DNA of 64,000 nt from Balanoglossus misakiensis. Its lineage: Eukaryota; Hemichordata. Both the position numbers and the translations under genes were made by a program. The stretch is taken from the NCBI GenBank assembly GCA_040954595.2, contig CM082596.2, positions 4,526,001 to 4,590,000 of the forward strand, in the 5' to 3' direction. Every line of letters begins with the position of its first letter. Position 1 is the first letter of the stretch. The notes under the pieces were generated by a model, which was given only the letters and a program-made list of their open reading frames with translations, did not search any database and was not told the DNA's origin. This document shows positions 12,290 to 24,800 of the stretch, one piece after another.

Positions 12290-14180
12290 AAAACCATGGG
12301 TTATAGCTCAGGAAAATCGTCAAAAAATGAGAATTTTTGGACTTTGCGGATTTTCAAAATTTGGTCGATTTTTGAAAAAACCATGGGTTATAGCTCAGGA
12401 AAATCGTCAAAAAATGAGAATTTTTGGACTTTGCGGATTTTCAAAATTTGGTCGATTTTTGAAAAACCATGGGTTATAGCTCAGGAAAATCGTCAAAAAA
12501 TGAGAATTTTTGGACTTTGCGGATTTTCAAAATTTGGTCGATTTTTGAAAAAACCATGGGTTATAGCTCAGGAAAATCGTCAAAAAATGAGAATTTTTGG
12601 ACTTTGCGGATTTTCAAAATTTGGTCGATTTTTGAAAAACCATGGGTTATAGCTCAGGAAAATCGTCAAAAAAATGAGAATTTTTGGACTTTGCGGATTT
12701 TTCAAAATTTGGTCGATTTTTGAAAAAACCATGGGTATAGCTCAGGAAAATCGTCAAAAAATGAGAATTTTTGGACTTTGCGGATTTTCAAAATTTGGTC
12801 GATTTTTGAAAAAACCATGGGTTATAGCTCAGGAAAATCGTCAAAAAATGAGAATTTTTGGACTTTGCGGATTTTCAAAATTTGGTCGATTTTGAAAAAA
12901 CCATGGGTTATAGCTCAGGAAAATCGTCAAAAAATGAGAATTTTTGGACTTTGCGGATTTTCAAAATTTGGTCGATTTTTGAAAAAACCATGGGTTATAG
13001 CTCAGGAAAATCGTCAAAAAATGAGAATTTTTGGACTTTGGCGGATTTTCAAAATTTGGTCGATTTTTGAAAAAACCATGGGTTATAGCTCAGGAAAATC
13101 GTCAAAAAATGAGAAATTTTTAGACTTTGCGGATTTTCAAAATTTGGTCGATTTTTGAAAAACCATGGGTTATAGCTCAGGAAAATCGTCAAAAATGAGA
13201 ATTTTTGGAACTTTTGCGGATTTTCAAAATTTGGTCGATTTTGAAAAAACCATGGGTTATAGCTCAGGAAAATCGTCAAAAAATGAGAATTTTTGGACTT
13301 TGCGGATTTTCAAAATTTGGGTCGATTTTTGAAAAAACCATGGGTTATAGCTCAGGAAAATCGTCAAAAAATGAGAATTTTTTGGACTTTGCGGATTTTC
13401 AAAATTTGGTCGATTTTTGAAAAACCATGGGTTATAGCTCAGGAAAATCGTCAAAAAATGAGAATTTTTTGGACTTTGCGGATTTTCAAATTTGGTCGAT
13501 TTTTGAAAAAACCATGGTTATAGCTCAGGAAAATCGTCAAAAAATGAGAATTTTTGAACTTTCGGATTTTCAAAATTTGGTCGATTTTTGAAAAAACCAT
13601 GGGTTATAGCTCAGGAAAATCGTCAAAAAATGAGAATTTTTGGACTTTTGCGGATTTTCAAAATTTGTCGATTTTTGAAAAACCATGGTTATAGCTCAGG
13701 AAAATCGTCAAAAAATGATAATTTTTGGACTTTGCGGATTTTCAAAATTTGGTCGATTTTTGAAAAAACCATGGGTTATAGCTCAGGAAAATCGTCAAAA
13801 AATGAGAATTTTTGGACTTTGCGGATTTTCAAATTTGGTCTATTTTTTAAAAAAACATGGTTATAGCTCAGGAAATCGTCAAAAAATGAGAATTTTTGAC
13901 TTTGCGGATTTTCAAAATTTGGTCGATTTTGAAAAACCATGGGTTTAGTCAGGAAAGAGATTGCTTTTATTGGTCGCCATGGGTTATAGCTCAGGAATCG
14001 TCAAAAATGAGATTTGACTTTGCGTTTCAAAATTTGGTCGATTTTTGAAAACCATGGGTTATAGCTCAGGATCGTAAAAACCATGGGTTATAGCTCAGGA
14101 AAATCGTCAAAAAAATGAGAATTTTTGGACTTTGCGGATTTTCAAAATTTGGTCGATTTTGAAAAAACATTGCGGATTTT
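12290..14180 (+). repeat. Indel-rich, degraded zone of the array
   Basis: Many units here carry single-base gains or losses in A, T or G runs. At 13930-14180 there are partial units and foreign-looking fragments (for example gattgcttttattggtcgcc). Flanking units are nearly perfect. Errors concentrated in homopolymers suggest unpolished long-read consensus or a collapsed assembly junction as much as real decay. Confidence 0.7.
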
Positions 14181-17100
14181 CAAAATTTGGTCGATTTTTG
14201 AAAAAACCATGGGTTATAGCTCAGGAAAATCGTCAAAAAATGAGAATTTTTGGACTTTGCGGATTTTCAAAATTTGGTCGATTTTTGAAAAAACCATGGG
14301 TTATAGCTCAGGAAAATCGTCAAAAAATGAGAATTTTTGGACTTTGCGGATTTTCAAAATTTGGTCGATTTTTGAAAAAACCATGGGTTATAGCTCAGGA
14401 AAATCGTCAAAAAATGAGAATTTTTGGACTTTGCGGATTTTCAAAATTTGGTCGATTTTTGAAAAAACCATGGGTTATAGCTCAGGAAAATCGTCAAAAA
14501 ATGAGAATTTTTGGACTTTGCGGATTTTCAAAATTTGGTCGATTTTTGAAAAAACCATGGGTTATAGCTCAGGAAAATCGTCAAAAAATGAGAATTTTTG
14601 GACTTTGCGGATTTTCAAAATTTGGTCGATTTTTGAAAAAACCATGGGTTATAGCTCAGGAAAATCGTCAAAAAATGAGAATTTTTGGACTTTGCGGATT
14701 TTCAAAATTTGGTCGATTTTTGAAAAAACCATGGGTTATAGCTCAGGAAAATCGTCAAAAAATGAGAATTTTTGGACTTTGCGGATTTTCAAAATTTGGT
14801 CGATTTTTGAAAAAACCATGGGTTATAGCTCAGGAAAATCGTCAAAAAATGAGAATTTTGGACTTTGCGGATTTTCAAAATTTGGTCGATTTTGAAAAAA
14901 CCATGGGTTATAGCTCAGGAAAATCGTCAAAAAATGAGAATTTTTGGACTTTGCGGATTTTCAAAATTTGGTCGATTTTTGAAAAAACCATGGGTTATAG
15001 CTCAGGAAAATCGTCAAAAATGAGAATTTTTGGACTTTGCGGATTTTCAAAATTTGGTCGATTTTTGAAAAAACCATGGGTTATAGCTCAGGAAAATCGT
15101 CAAAAAATGAGAATTTTTGGACTTTGCGGATTTTCAAAATTTGGTCGATTTTTGAAAAAACCATGGGTTATAGCTCAGGAAAATCGTCAAAAAATGAGAA
15201 TTTTTGGACTTTGCGGATTTTCAAAATTTGGTCGATTTTTGAAAAAACCATGGGTTATAGCTCAGGAAAATCGTCAAAAAATGAGAATTTTTGGACTTTG
15301 CGGATTTTCAAAATTTGGTCGATTTTTGAAAAAACCATGGGTTATAGCTCAGGAAAATCGTCAAAAAATGAGAATTTTTGGACTTTGCGGATTTTCAAAA
15401 TTTGGTCGATTTTTGAAAAAACCATGGGTTATAGCTCAGGAAAATCGTCAAAAAATGAGAATTTTTGGACTTTGCGGATTTTCAAAATTTGGTCGATTTT
15501 TGAAAAAACCATGGGTTATAGCTCAGGAAAATCGTCAAAAAATGAGAATTTTTGGACTTTGCGGATTTTCAAAATTTGGTCGATTTTTGAAAAAACCATG
15601 GGTTATAGCTCAGGAAAATCGTCAAAAAATGAGAATTTTTGGACTTTGCGGATTTTCAAAATTTGGTCGATTTTTGAAAAAACCATGGGTTATAGCTCAG
15701 GAAAATCGTCAAAAAATGAGAATTTTTGGACTTTGCGGATTTTCAAAATTTGGTCGATTTTTGAAAAAACCATGGGTTATAGCTCAGGAAAATCGTCAAA
15801 AAATGAGAATTTTTGGACTTTGCGGATTTTCAAAATTTGGTCGATTTTTGAAAAAACCATGGGTTATAGCTCAGGAAAATCGTCAAAAAATGAGAATTTT
15901 TGGACTTTGCGGATTTTCAAAATTTGGTCGATTTTTGAAAAAACCATGGGTTATAGCTCAGGAAAATCGTCAAAAAAATGAGAATTTTTGGACTTTGCGG
16001 ATTTTCAAAATTTGGTCGATTTTTTGAAAAACCATGGGTTATAGCTCAGGAAAATCGTCAAAAAATGAGAATTTTTGGACTTTGCGGATTTTCAAAATTT
16101 GGTCGATTTTTGAAAAAACCATGGGTTATAGCTCAGGAAAATCGTCAAAAAATGAGAATTTTTGGACTTTGCGGATTTTCAAAATTTGGTCGATTTTTGA
16201 AAAAACCATGGGTTATAGCTCAGGAAAATCGTCAAAAATGAGAATTTTTGGACTTTGCGGATTTTCAAAATTTGGTCGATTTTTGAAAAAACCATGGGTT
16301 ATAGCTCAGGAAAATCGTCAAAAAATGAGAATTTTTGGACTTTGCGGATTTTCAAAATTTGGTCGATTTTTGAAAAAACCATGGGTTATAGCTCAGGAAA
16401 ATCGTCAAAAAATGAGAATTTTTGGACTTTGCGGATTTTCAAAATTTGGTCGATTTTTGAAAAAACCATGGGTTATAGCTCAGGAAAATCGTCAAAAAAT
16501 GAGAATTTTTGGACTTTGCGGATTTTCAAAATTTGGTCGATTTTTGAAAAAAACCATGGGTTATAGCTCAGGAAAATCGTCAAAAAATGAGAATTTTTGG
16601 ACTTTGCGGATTTTCAAAATTTGGTCGATTTTTGAAAAAACCATGGGTTATAGCTCAGGAAAATCGTCAAAAAATGAGAATTTTTGGACTTTGCGGATTT
16701 TCAAAATTTGGTCGATTTTTGAAAAAACCATGGGTTATAGCTCAGGAAAATCGTCAAAAAATGAGAATTTTTGGACTTTGCGGATTTTCAAAATTTGGTC
16801 GATTTTTGAAAAAACCATGGGTTATAGCTCAGGAAAATCGTCAAAAAATGAGAATTTTTGGACTTTGCGGATTTTCAAAATTTGGTCGATTTTTGAAAAA
16901 ACCATGGGTTATAGCTCAGGAAAATCGTCAAAAAATGAGAATTTTTGGACTTGCGGATTTTCAAAATTTGGTCGATTTTTGAAAAAACCATGGGTTATAG
17001 CTCAGGAAAATCGTCAAAAAATGAGAATTTTTGGACTTTGCGGATTTTCAAAATTTGGTCGATTTTTGAAAAAACCATGGGTTATAGCTCAGGAAATCGT

Positions 17101-20080
17101 CAAAAAATGAGAATTTTTGGACTTTGCGGATTTTCAAAATTTGGTCGATTTTTGAAAAAACCATGGGTTATAGCTCAGGAAAATCGTCAAAAAATGAGAA
17201 TTTTTGGACTTTGCGGATTTTCAAAATTTGGTCGATTTTTGAAAAAACCATGGGTTATAGCTCAGGAAAATCGTCAAAAAATGAGAATTTTTGGACTTTG
17301 CGGATTTTCAAAATTTGGTCGATTTTGAAAAAACCATGGGTTATAGCTCAGGAAAATCGTCAAAAAATGAGAATTTTTGGACTTTGCGGATTTTCAAAAT
17401 TTGGTCGATTTTTGAAAAAACCATGGGTTATAGCTCAGAAAATCGTCAAAAAATGAGAATTTTTGGACTTTGCGGATTTTCAAATTTGGTCGATTTTTGA
17501 AAAAACCATGGGTTATAGCTCAGGAAAATCGTCAAAAAATGAGAATTTTTGGACTTTGCGGATTTTCAAAATTTGGTCGATTTTTGAAAAAACCATGGGT
17601 TATAGCTCAGGAAAATCGTCAAAAAATGAGAATTTTTGGACTTTGCGGATTTTCAAAATTTGGTCGATTTTTGAAAAACCATGGGTTATAGCTCAGGAAA
17701 ATCGTCAAAAATGAGAATTTTTGGACTTTGCGGATTTTCAAAATTTGGTCGATTTTGAAAAAACCATGGGTTATAGCTCAGGAAAATCGTCAAAAAATGA
17801 GAATTTTTGGACTTTGCGGATTTTCAAAATTTGGTCGATTTTTGAAAAAACCATGGGTTATAGCTCAGGAAAATCGTCAAAAAATGAGAATTTTTGGACT
17901 TTGCGGATTTTCAAAATTTGGTCGATTTTTGAAAAACCATGGGTTATAGCTCAGGAAAATCGTCAAAAAATGAGAATTTTTGGACTTTGCGGATTTTCAA
18001 AATTTGGTCGATTTTTGAAAAAACCATGGGTTATAGCTCAGGAAAATCGTCAAAAAATGAGAATTTTTGGACTTTGCGGATTTTCAAAATTTGGTCGATT
18101 TTTGAAAAAACCATGGGTTATAGCTCAGGAAAATCGTCAAAAAATGAGAATTTTTGGACTTTGCGGATTTTCAAAATTTGGTCGATTTTTGAAAAAACCA
18201 TGGGTTATAGCTCAGGAAAATCGTCAAAAAATGAGAATTTTTGGACTTTGCGGATTTTCAAAATTTGGTCGATTTTTGAAAAAACCATGGGTTATAGCTC
18301 AGGAAAATCGTCAAAAAATGAGAATTTTTGGACTTTGCGGATTTTCAAAATTTGGTCGATTTTTGAAAAAAACCATGGGTTATAGCTCAGGAAAATCGTC
18401 AAAAAATGAGAATTTTTGGACTTTGCGGATTTTCAAAATTTGGTCGATTTTTGAAAAAACCATGGGTTATAGCTCAGGAAAATCGTCAAAAAATGAGAAT
18501 TTTTGGACTTTGCGGATTTTCAAAATTTGGTCGATTTTTGAAAAAACCATGGGTTATAGCTCAGGAAAATCGTCAAAAAATGAGAATTTTTGGACTTTGC
18601 GGATTTTCAAAATTTGGTCGATTTTTGAAAAAACCATGGGTTATAGCTCAGGAAAATCGTCAAAAAATGAGAATTTTTGGACTTTGCGGATTTTCAAAAT
18701 TTGGTCGATTTTTGAAAAAACCATGGGTTATAGCTCAGGAAAATCGTCAAAAATGAGAATTTTTGGACTTTGCGGATTTTCAAAATTTGGTCGATTTTTG
18801 AAAAAACCATGGGTTATAGCTCAGGAAAATCGTCAAAAAATGAGAATTTTTGGACTTTGCGGATTTTCAAAATTTGGTCGATTTTTGAAAAAACCATGGG
18901 TTATAGCTCAGGAAAATCGTCAAAAAATGAGAATTTTTGGACTTTGCGGATTTTCAAAATTTGGTCGATTTTTGAAAAACCATGGGTTATAGCTCAGGAA
19001 AATCGTCAAAAAATGAGAATTTTTGGACTTTGCGGATTTTCAAAATTTGGTCGATTTTTGAAAAAACCATGGGTTATAGCTCAGGAAAATCGTCAAAAAA
19101 TGAGAATTTTTGGACTTTGCGGATTTTCAAAATTTGGTCGATTTTTGAAAAAACCATGGGTTATAGCTCAGGAAAATCGTCAAAAAATGAGAATTTTTGG
19201 ACTTTGCGGATTTTCAAAATTTGGTCGATTTTTGAAAAAAACCATGGGTTATAGCTCAGGAAAATCGTCAAAAAATGAGAATTTTTGGACTTTGCGGATT
19301 TTCAAAATTTGGTCGATTTTTGAAAAAACCATGGGTTATAGCTCAGGAAAATCGTCAAAAATGAGAATTTTTGGACTTTGCGGATTTTCAAAATTTGGTC
19401 GATTTTTGAAAAAACCATGGGTTACAGCTCAGGAAAATCGTCAAAAAATGAGAATTTTTGGACTTTGCGGATTTTCAAAATTTGGTCGATTTTTGAAAAA
19501 ACCATGGGTTACAGCTCAGGAAAATCGTCAAAAAATGAGAATTTTTGGACTTTGCGGATTTTCAAAATTTGGTCGATTTTTGAAAAAACCATGGGTTATA
19601 GCTCAGGAAAATCGTCAAAAAATGAGAATTTTTGGACTTTGCGGATTTTCAAAATTTGGTCGATTTTTGAAAAAACCATGGGTTACAGCTCAGGAAATCG
19701 TCAAAAAATGAGAATTTTTGGACTTTACTGTCACGAGGATGATTCAAAATTTGGTCGATTTTTGAAAAAACCATGGGTTACAGCTCAGAAAATCGTCAAA
19801 AAATGAGAATTTTGGACTTGCGGATTTTCAAAATTTGGTCGATTTTTGAAAAAACCATGGGTTACAGCTCAGGAAAATCGTCAAAAAATGAGAATTTTTG
19901 GACTTTGCGGATTTTCAAAATTTGGTCGATTTTTGAAAAAACCATGGGTTACAGCTCAGGAAAATCGTCAAAAAATGAGAATTTTTGGACTTTGCGGATT
20001 TTCAAAATTTGGTCGATTTTTGAAAAAAACCATGGGTTACAGCTCAGGAAAATCGTCAAAAAATGAGAATTTTTGGACTT

Positions 20081-20180
20081 NNNNNNNNNNNNNNNNNNNN
20101 NNNNNNNNNNNNNNNNNNNNNNNNNNNNNNNNNNNNNNNNNNNNNNNNNNNNNNNNNNNNNNNNNNNNNNNNNNNNNNNN
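20081..20180. other. Assembly gap (100 N) inside the array
   Basis: A run of exactly 100 N lies inside a unit. Units just left carry ggttacagctc, while units right of it carry ggttatagctc, so the gap is not bridged by identical sequence and its true size is unknown. Confidence 0.99.
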
Positions 20181-20629
20181 CAAAAAATGAGAATTTTTGG
20201 ACTTTGCGGATTTTCAAAATTTGGTCGATTTTTGAAAAAACCATGGGTTATAGCTCAGGAGAAAATCGTCAAAAAATGAGAATTTTTGGACTTTGCGGAT
20301 TTTCAAAATTTGGTCGATTTTTGAAAAAACATGGGTTATAGCTCAGGAAAATCGTCAAAAAATGAGAATTTTTGGACTTTGCGGATTTTCAAAATTTGGT
20401 CGATTTTTGAAAAAACCATGGGTTATAGCTCAGGAAAATCGTCAAAAAATGAGAATTTTTGGACTTTGCGGATTTTCAAAATTTGGTCGATTTTTGAAAA
20501 AACATGGGTTATAGCTCAGGAAAATCGTCAAAAAATGAGAATTTTTGGACTTTGCGGATTTTCAAAATTTGGTCGATTTTTGAAAAAACCATGGGTTATA
20601 GCTCAGGAAAATCGTCAAAAAATGAGAAT

Positions 20630-21820
20630 TTTTGGACTTGGCGGATTTTCAAATTTGGTCGATTTTTGAAAAAACCATGGGTTATAGCTCAGGAAAATCG
20701 TCAAAAAATGAGAATTTATGGACTTGGCGGATTTTCAAAATTTGGTCGATTTTTGAAAAAACCATGGGTTATAGCTCAGGAAAATCGTCAAAAAATGAGA
20801 ATTTTTGGACTTGGCGGATTTTCAAAATTTGGTCGATTTTAGAAAAAACCATGGGTTATAGCTCAGGAAAATCGTCAAAAAATGAGAATTTTTGGACTTT
20901 GCGGATTTTCAAAATTTGGTCGATTTTAGAAAAAACCATGGGTTATAGCTCAGGAAAATCGTCAAAAAATGAGAATTTTTGGACTTTGCGGATTTTCAAA
21001 ATTTGGTCGATTTTTGAAAAAACCATGGGTTATAGCTCAGGAAAATCGTCAAAAAATGAGAATTTTTGGACTTTGCGGATTTTCAAAATTTGGTCGATTT
21101 TTGAAAAAACCATGGGTTATAGCTCAGGAAAATCGTCAAAAAATGAGAATTTTTGGACTTTGCGGATTTTCAAAATTTGGTCGATTTTTGAAAAAACCAT
21201 GGGTTATAGCTCAGGAAAATCGTCAAAAAATGAGAATTTTTGGACTTTGCGGATTTTCAAAATTTGGTCGATTTTTGAAAAAACCATGGGTTATAGCTCA
21301 GGAAAATCGTCAAAAAATGAGAATTTTTGGACTTTGCGGATTTTCAAAATTTGGTCGATTTTTGAAAAAACCATGGGTTATAGCTCAGGAAAATCGTCAA
21401 AAAATGAGAATTTTTGGACTTTGCGGATTTTCAAAATTTGGTCGATTTTTGAAAAAACCATGGGTTATAGCTCAGGAAAATCGTCAAAAAATGAGAATTT
21501 TTGGACTTTGGCGGATTTTTCAAAATTTGGTCGATTTTTGAAAAAACCATGGGTTATAGCTCAGGAAAATCGTCAAAAAATGAGAATTTATGGACTTGGC
21601 GGATTTTCAAAATTTGGTCGATTTTTGAAAAAACCATGGGTTATAGCTCAGGAAAATCGTCAAAAAATGAGAATTTTTGGACTTGGCGGATTTTCAAAAT
21701 TTGGTCGATTTTTGAAAAAACCATGGGTTATAGCTCAGGAAAATCGTCAAAAAATGAGAATTTTTGGACTTTGCGGATTTTCAAAATTTGGTCGATTTTT
21801 AGAAAAAACCATGGGTTATA
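20630..21820 (+). repeat. Higher-order duplication within the array (about 872-bp period)
   Basis: A signature pair of units, first with aatttatggacttggcgg and next with tttttggacttggcgg, occurs starting at 20711 and again at 21583. Both are followed by units with an agaaaaaacc variant. The offset of 872 bp is about ten units, indicating duplication of a multi-unit block. Confidence 0.7.
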
Positions 21821-24800
21821 GCTCAGGAAAATCGTCAAAAAATGAGAATTTTTGGACTTTGCGGATTTTCAAAATTTGGTCGATTTTTGAAAAAACCATG
21901 GGTTATAGCTCAGGAAAATCGTCAAAAAATGAGAATTTTTGGACTTTGCGGATTTTCAAAATTTGGTCGATTTTTGAAAAAACCATGGGTTATAGCTCAG
22001 GAAAATCGTCAAAAAATGAGAATTTTTGGACTTTGCGGATTTTCAAAATTTGGTCGATTTTTGAAAAAACCATGGGTTATAGCTCAGGAAAATCGTCAAA
22101 AAATGAGAATTTTTGGACTTTGCGGATTTTCAAAATTTGGTCGATTTTTGAAAAAAACCATGGGTTATAGCTCAGGAAAATCGTCAAAAAATGAGAATTT
22201 TTGGACTTTGCGGATTTTCAAAATTTGGTCGATTTTTGAAAAAACCATGGGTTATAGCTCAGGAAAATCGTCAAAAAATGAGAATTTTTGGACTTTGCGG
22301 ATTTTCAAAATTTGGTCGATTTTTGAAAAAACCATGGGTTATAGCTCAGGAAAATCGTCAAAAAATGAGAATTTTTGGACTTTGCGGATTTTCAAAATTT
22401 GGTCGATTTTTGAAAAAACCATGGGTTATAGCTCAGGAAAATCGTCAAAAAATGAGAATTTTTGGACTTTGCGGATTTTCAAAATTTGGTCGATTTTTGA
22501 AAAAACCATGGGTTATAGCTCAGGAAAATCGTCAAAAAATGAGAATTTTTGGACTTTGCGGATTTTCAAAATTTGGTCGATTTTTGAAAAAACCATGGGT
22601 TATAGCTCAGGAAAATCGTGAGTCAAAAAATGAGAATTTTTGGACTTTGCGGATTTTCAAAATTTGGTCGATTTTTGAAAAAACCATGGGTTATAGCTCA
22701 GGAAAATCGTCAAAAAATGAGAATTTTTGGACTTTGCGGATTTTCAAAATTTGGTCGATTTTTGAAAAAACCATGGGTTATAGCTCAGGAAAATCGTCAA
22801 AAAATGAGAATTTTTGGACTTTGCGGATTTTCAAAATTTGGTCGATTTTTGAAAAAACCATGGGTTATAGCTCAGGAAAATCGTCAAAAAATGAGAATTT
22901 TTGGACTTTGCGGATTTTCAAAATTTGGTCGATTTTTGAAAAAACCATGGGTTATAGCTCAGGAAAATCGTCAAAAAATGAGAATTTTTGGACTTTGCGG
23001 ATTTTCAAAATTTGGTCGATTTTTGAAAAAACCATGGGTTATAGCTCAGGAAAATCGTCAAAAAATGAGAATTTTTGGACTTTGCGGATTTTCAAAATTT
23101 GGTCGATTTTTGAAAAAACCATGGGTTATAGCTCAGGAAAATCGTCAAAAAATGAGAATTTTTGGACTTTGCGGATTTTCAAAATTTGGTCGATTTTGAA
23201 AAAAACCATGGGTTATAGCTCAGGAAAATCGTCAAAAAATGAGAATTTTTGGACTTTGCGGATTTTCAAAATTTGGTCGATTTTTGAAAAAACCATGGGT
23301 TATAGCTCAGGAAAATCGTCAAAAAATGAGAATTTTTGGACTTTGCGGATTTTCAAAATTTGGTCGATTTTTGAAAAAACCATGGGTTATAGCTCAGGAA
23401 AATCGTCAAAAAATGAGAATTTTTGGACTTTGCGGATTTTCAAAATTTGGTCGATTTTTGAAAAAACCATGGGTTATAGCTCAGGAAAATCGTCAAAAAA
23501 TGAGAATTTTTGGACTTTGCGGATTTTCAAAATTTGGTCGATTTTTGAAAAAACCATGGGTTATAGCTCAGGAAAATCGTCAAAAAATGAGAATTTTTGG
23601 ACTTTGCGGATTTTCAAAATTTGGTCGATTTTTGAAAAAACCATGGGTTATAGCTCAGGAAAATCGTCAAAAAATGAGAATTTTTGGACTTTGCGGATTT
23701 TCAAAATTTGGTCGATTTTTGAAAAAACCATGGGTTATAGCTCAGGAAAATCGTCAAAAAATGAGAATTTTTGGACTTTGCGGATTTTCAAAATTTGGTC
23801 GATTTTTGAAAAAAAACCATGGGTTATAGCTCAGGAAAATCGTCAAAAAATGAGAATTTTTGGACTTTGCGGATTTTCAAAATTTGGTCGATTTTTGAAA
23901 AAACCATGGGTTATAGCTCAGGAAAATCGTCAAAAAATGAGAATTTTTGGACTTTGCGGATTTTCAAAATTTGGTCGATTTTTGAAAAAACCATGGGTTA
24001 TAGCTCAGGAAAATCGTCAAAAAATGAGAATTTTTGGACTTTGCGGATTTTCAAAAATTTGGTCGATTTTTGAAAAAACCATGGGTTATAGCTCAGGAAA
24101 ATCGTCAAAAAATGAGAATTTTTGGACTTTGCGGATTTTCAAAATTTGGTCGATTTTTGAAAAAACCATGGGTTATAGCTCAGGAAAATCGTCAAAAAAT
24201 GAGAATTTTTGGACTTTGCGGATTTTCAAAATTTGGTCGATTTTTGAAAAAACCATGGGTTATAGCTCAGGAAAATCGTCAAAAAATGAGAATTTTTGGA
24301 CTTTGCGGATTTTCAAAATTTGGTCGATTTTTGAAAAAACCATGGGTTATAGCTCAGGAAAATCGTCAAAAAATGAGAATTTTTGGACTTTGCGGATTTT
24401 CAAAATTTGGTCGATTTTTGAAAAAACCATGGGTTATAGCTCAGGAAAATCGTCAAAAAATGAGAATTTTTGGACTTTGCGGATTTTCAAAATTTGGTCG
24501 ATTTTTGAAAAAACCATGGGTTATAGCTCAGGAAAATCGTCAAAAAATGAGAATTTTTGGACTTTGCGGATTTTCAAAATTTGGTCGATTTTTGAAAAAA
24601 CCATGGGTTATAGCTCAGGAAAATCGTCAAAAAATGAGAATTTTTGGACTTTGCGGATTTTCAAAATTTGGTCGATTTTTGAAAAAACCATGGGTTATAG
24701 CTCAGGAAAATCGTCAAAAAATGAGAATTTTTGGACTTTGCGGATTTTCAAAATTTGGTCGATTTTTGAAAAAACCATGGGTTATAGCTCAGGAAAATCG

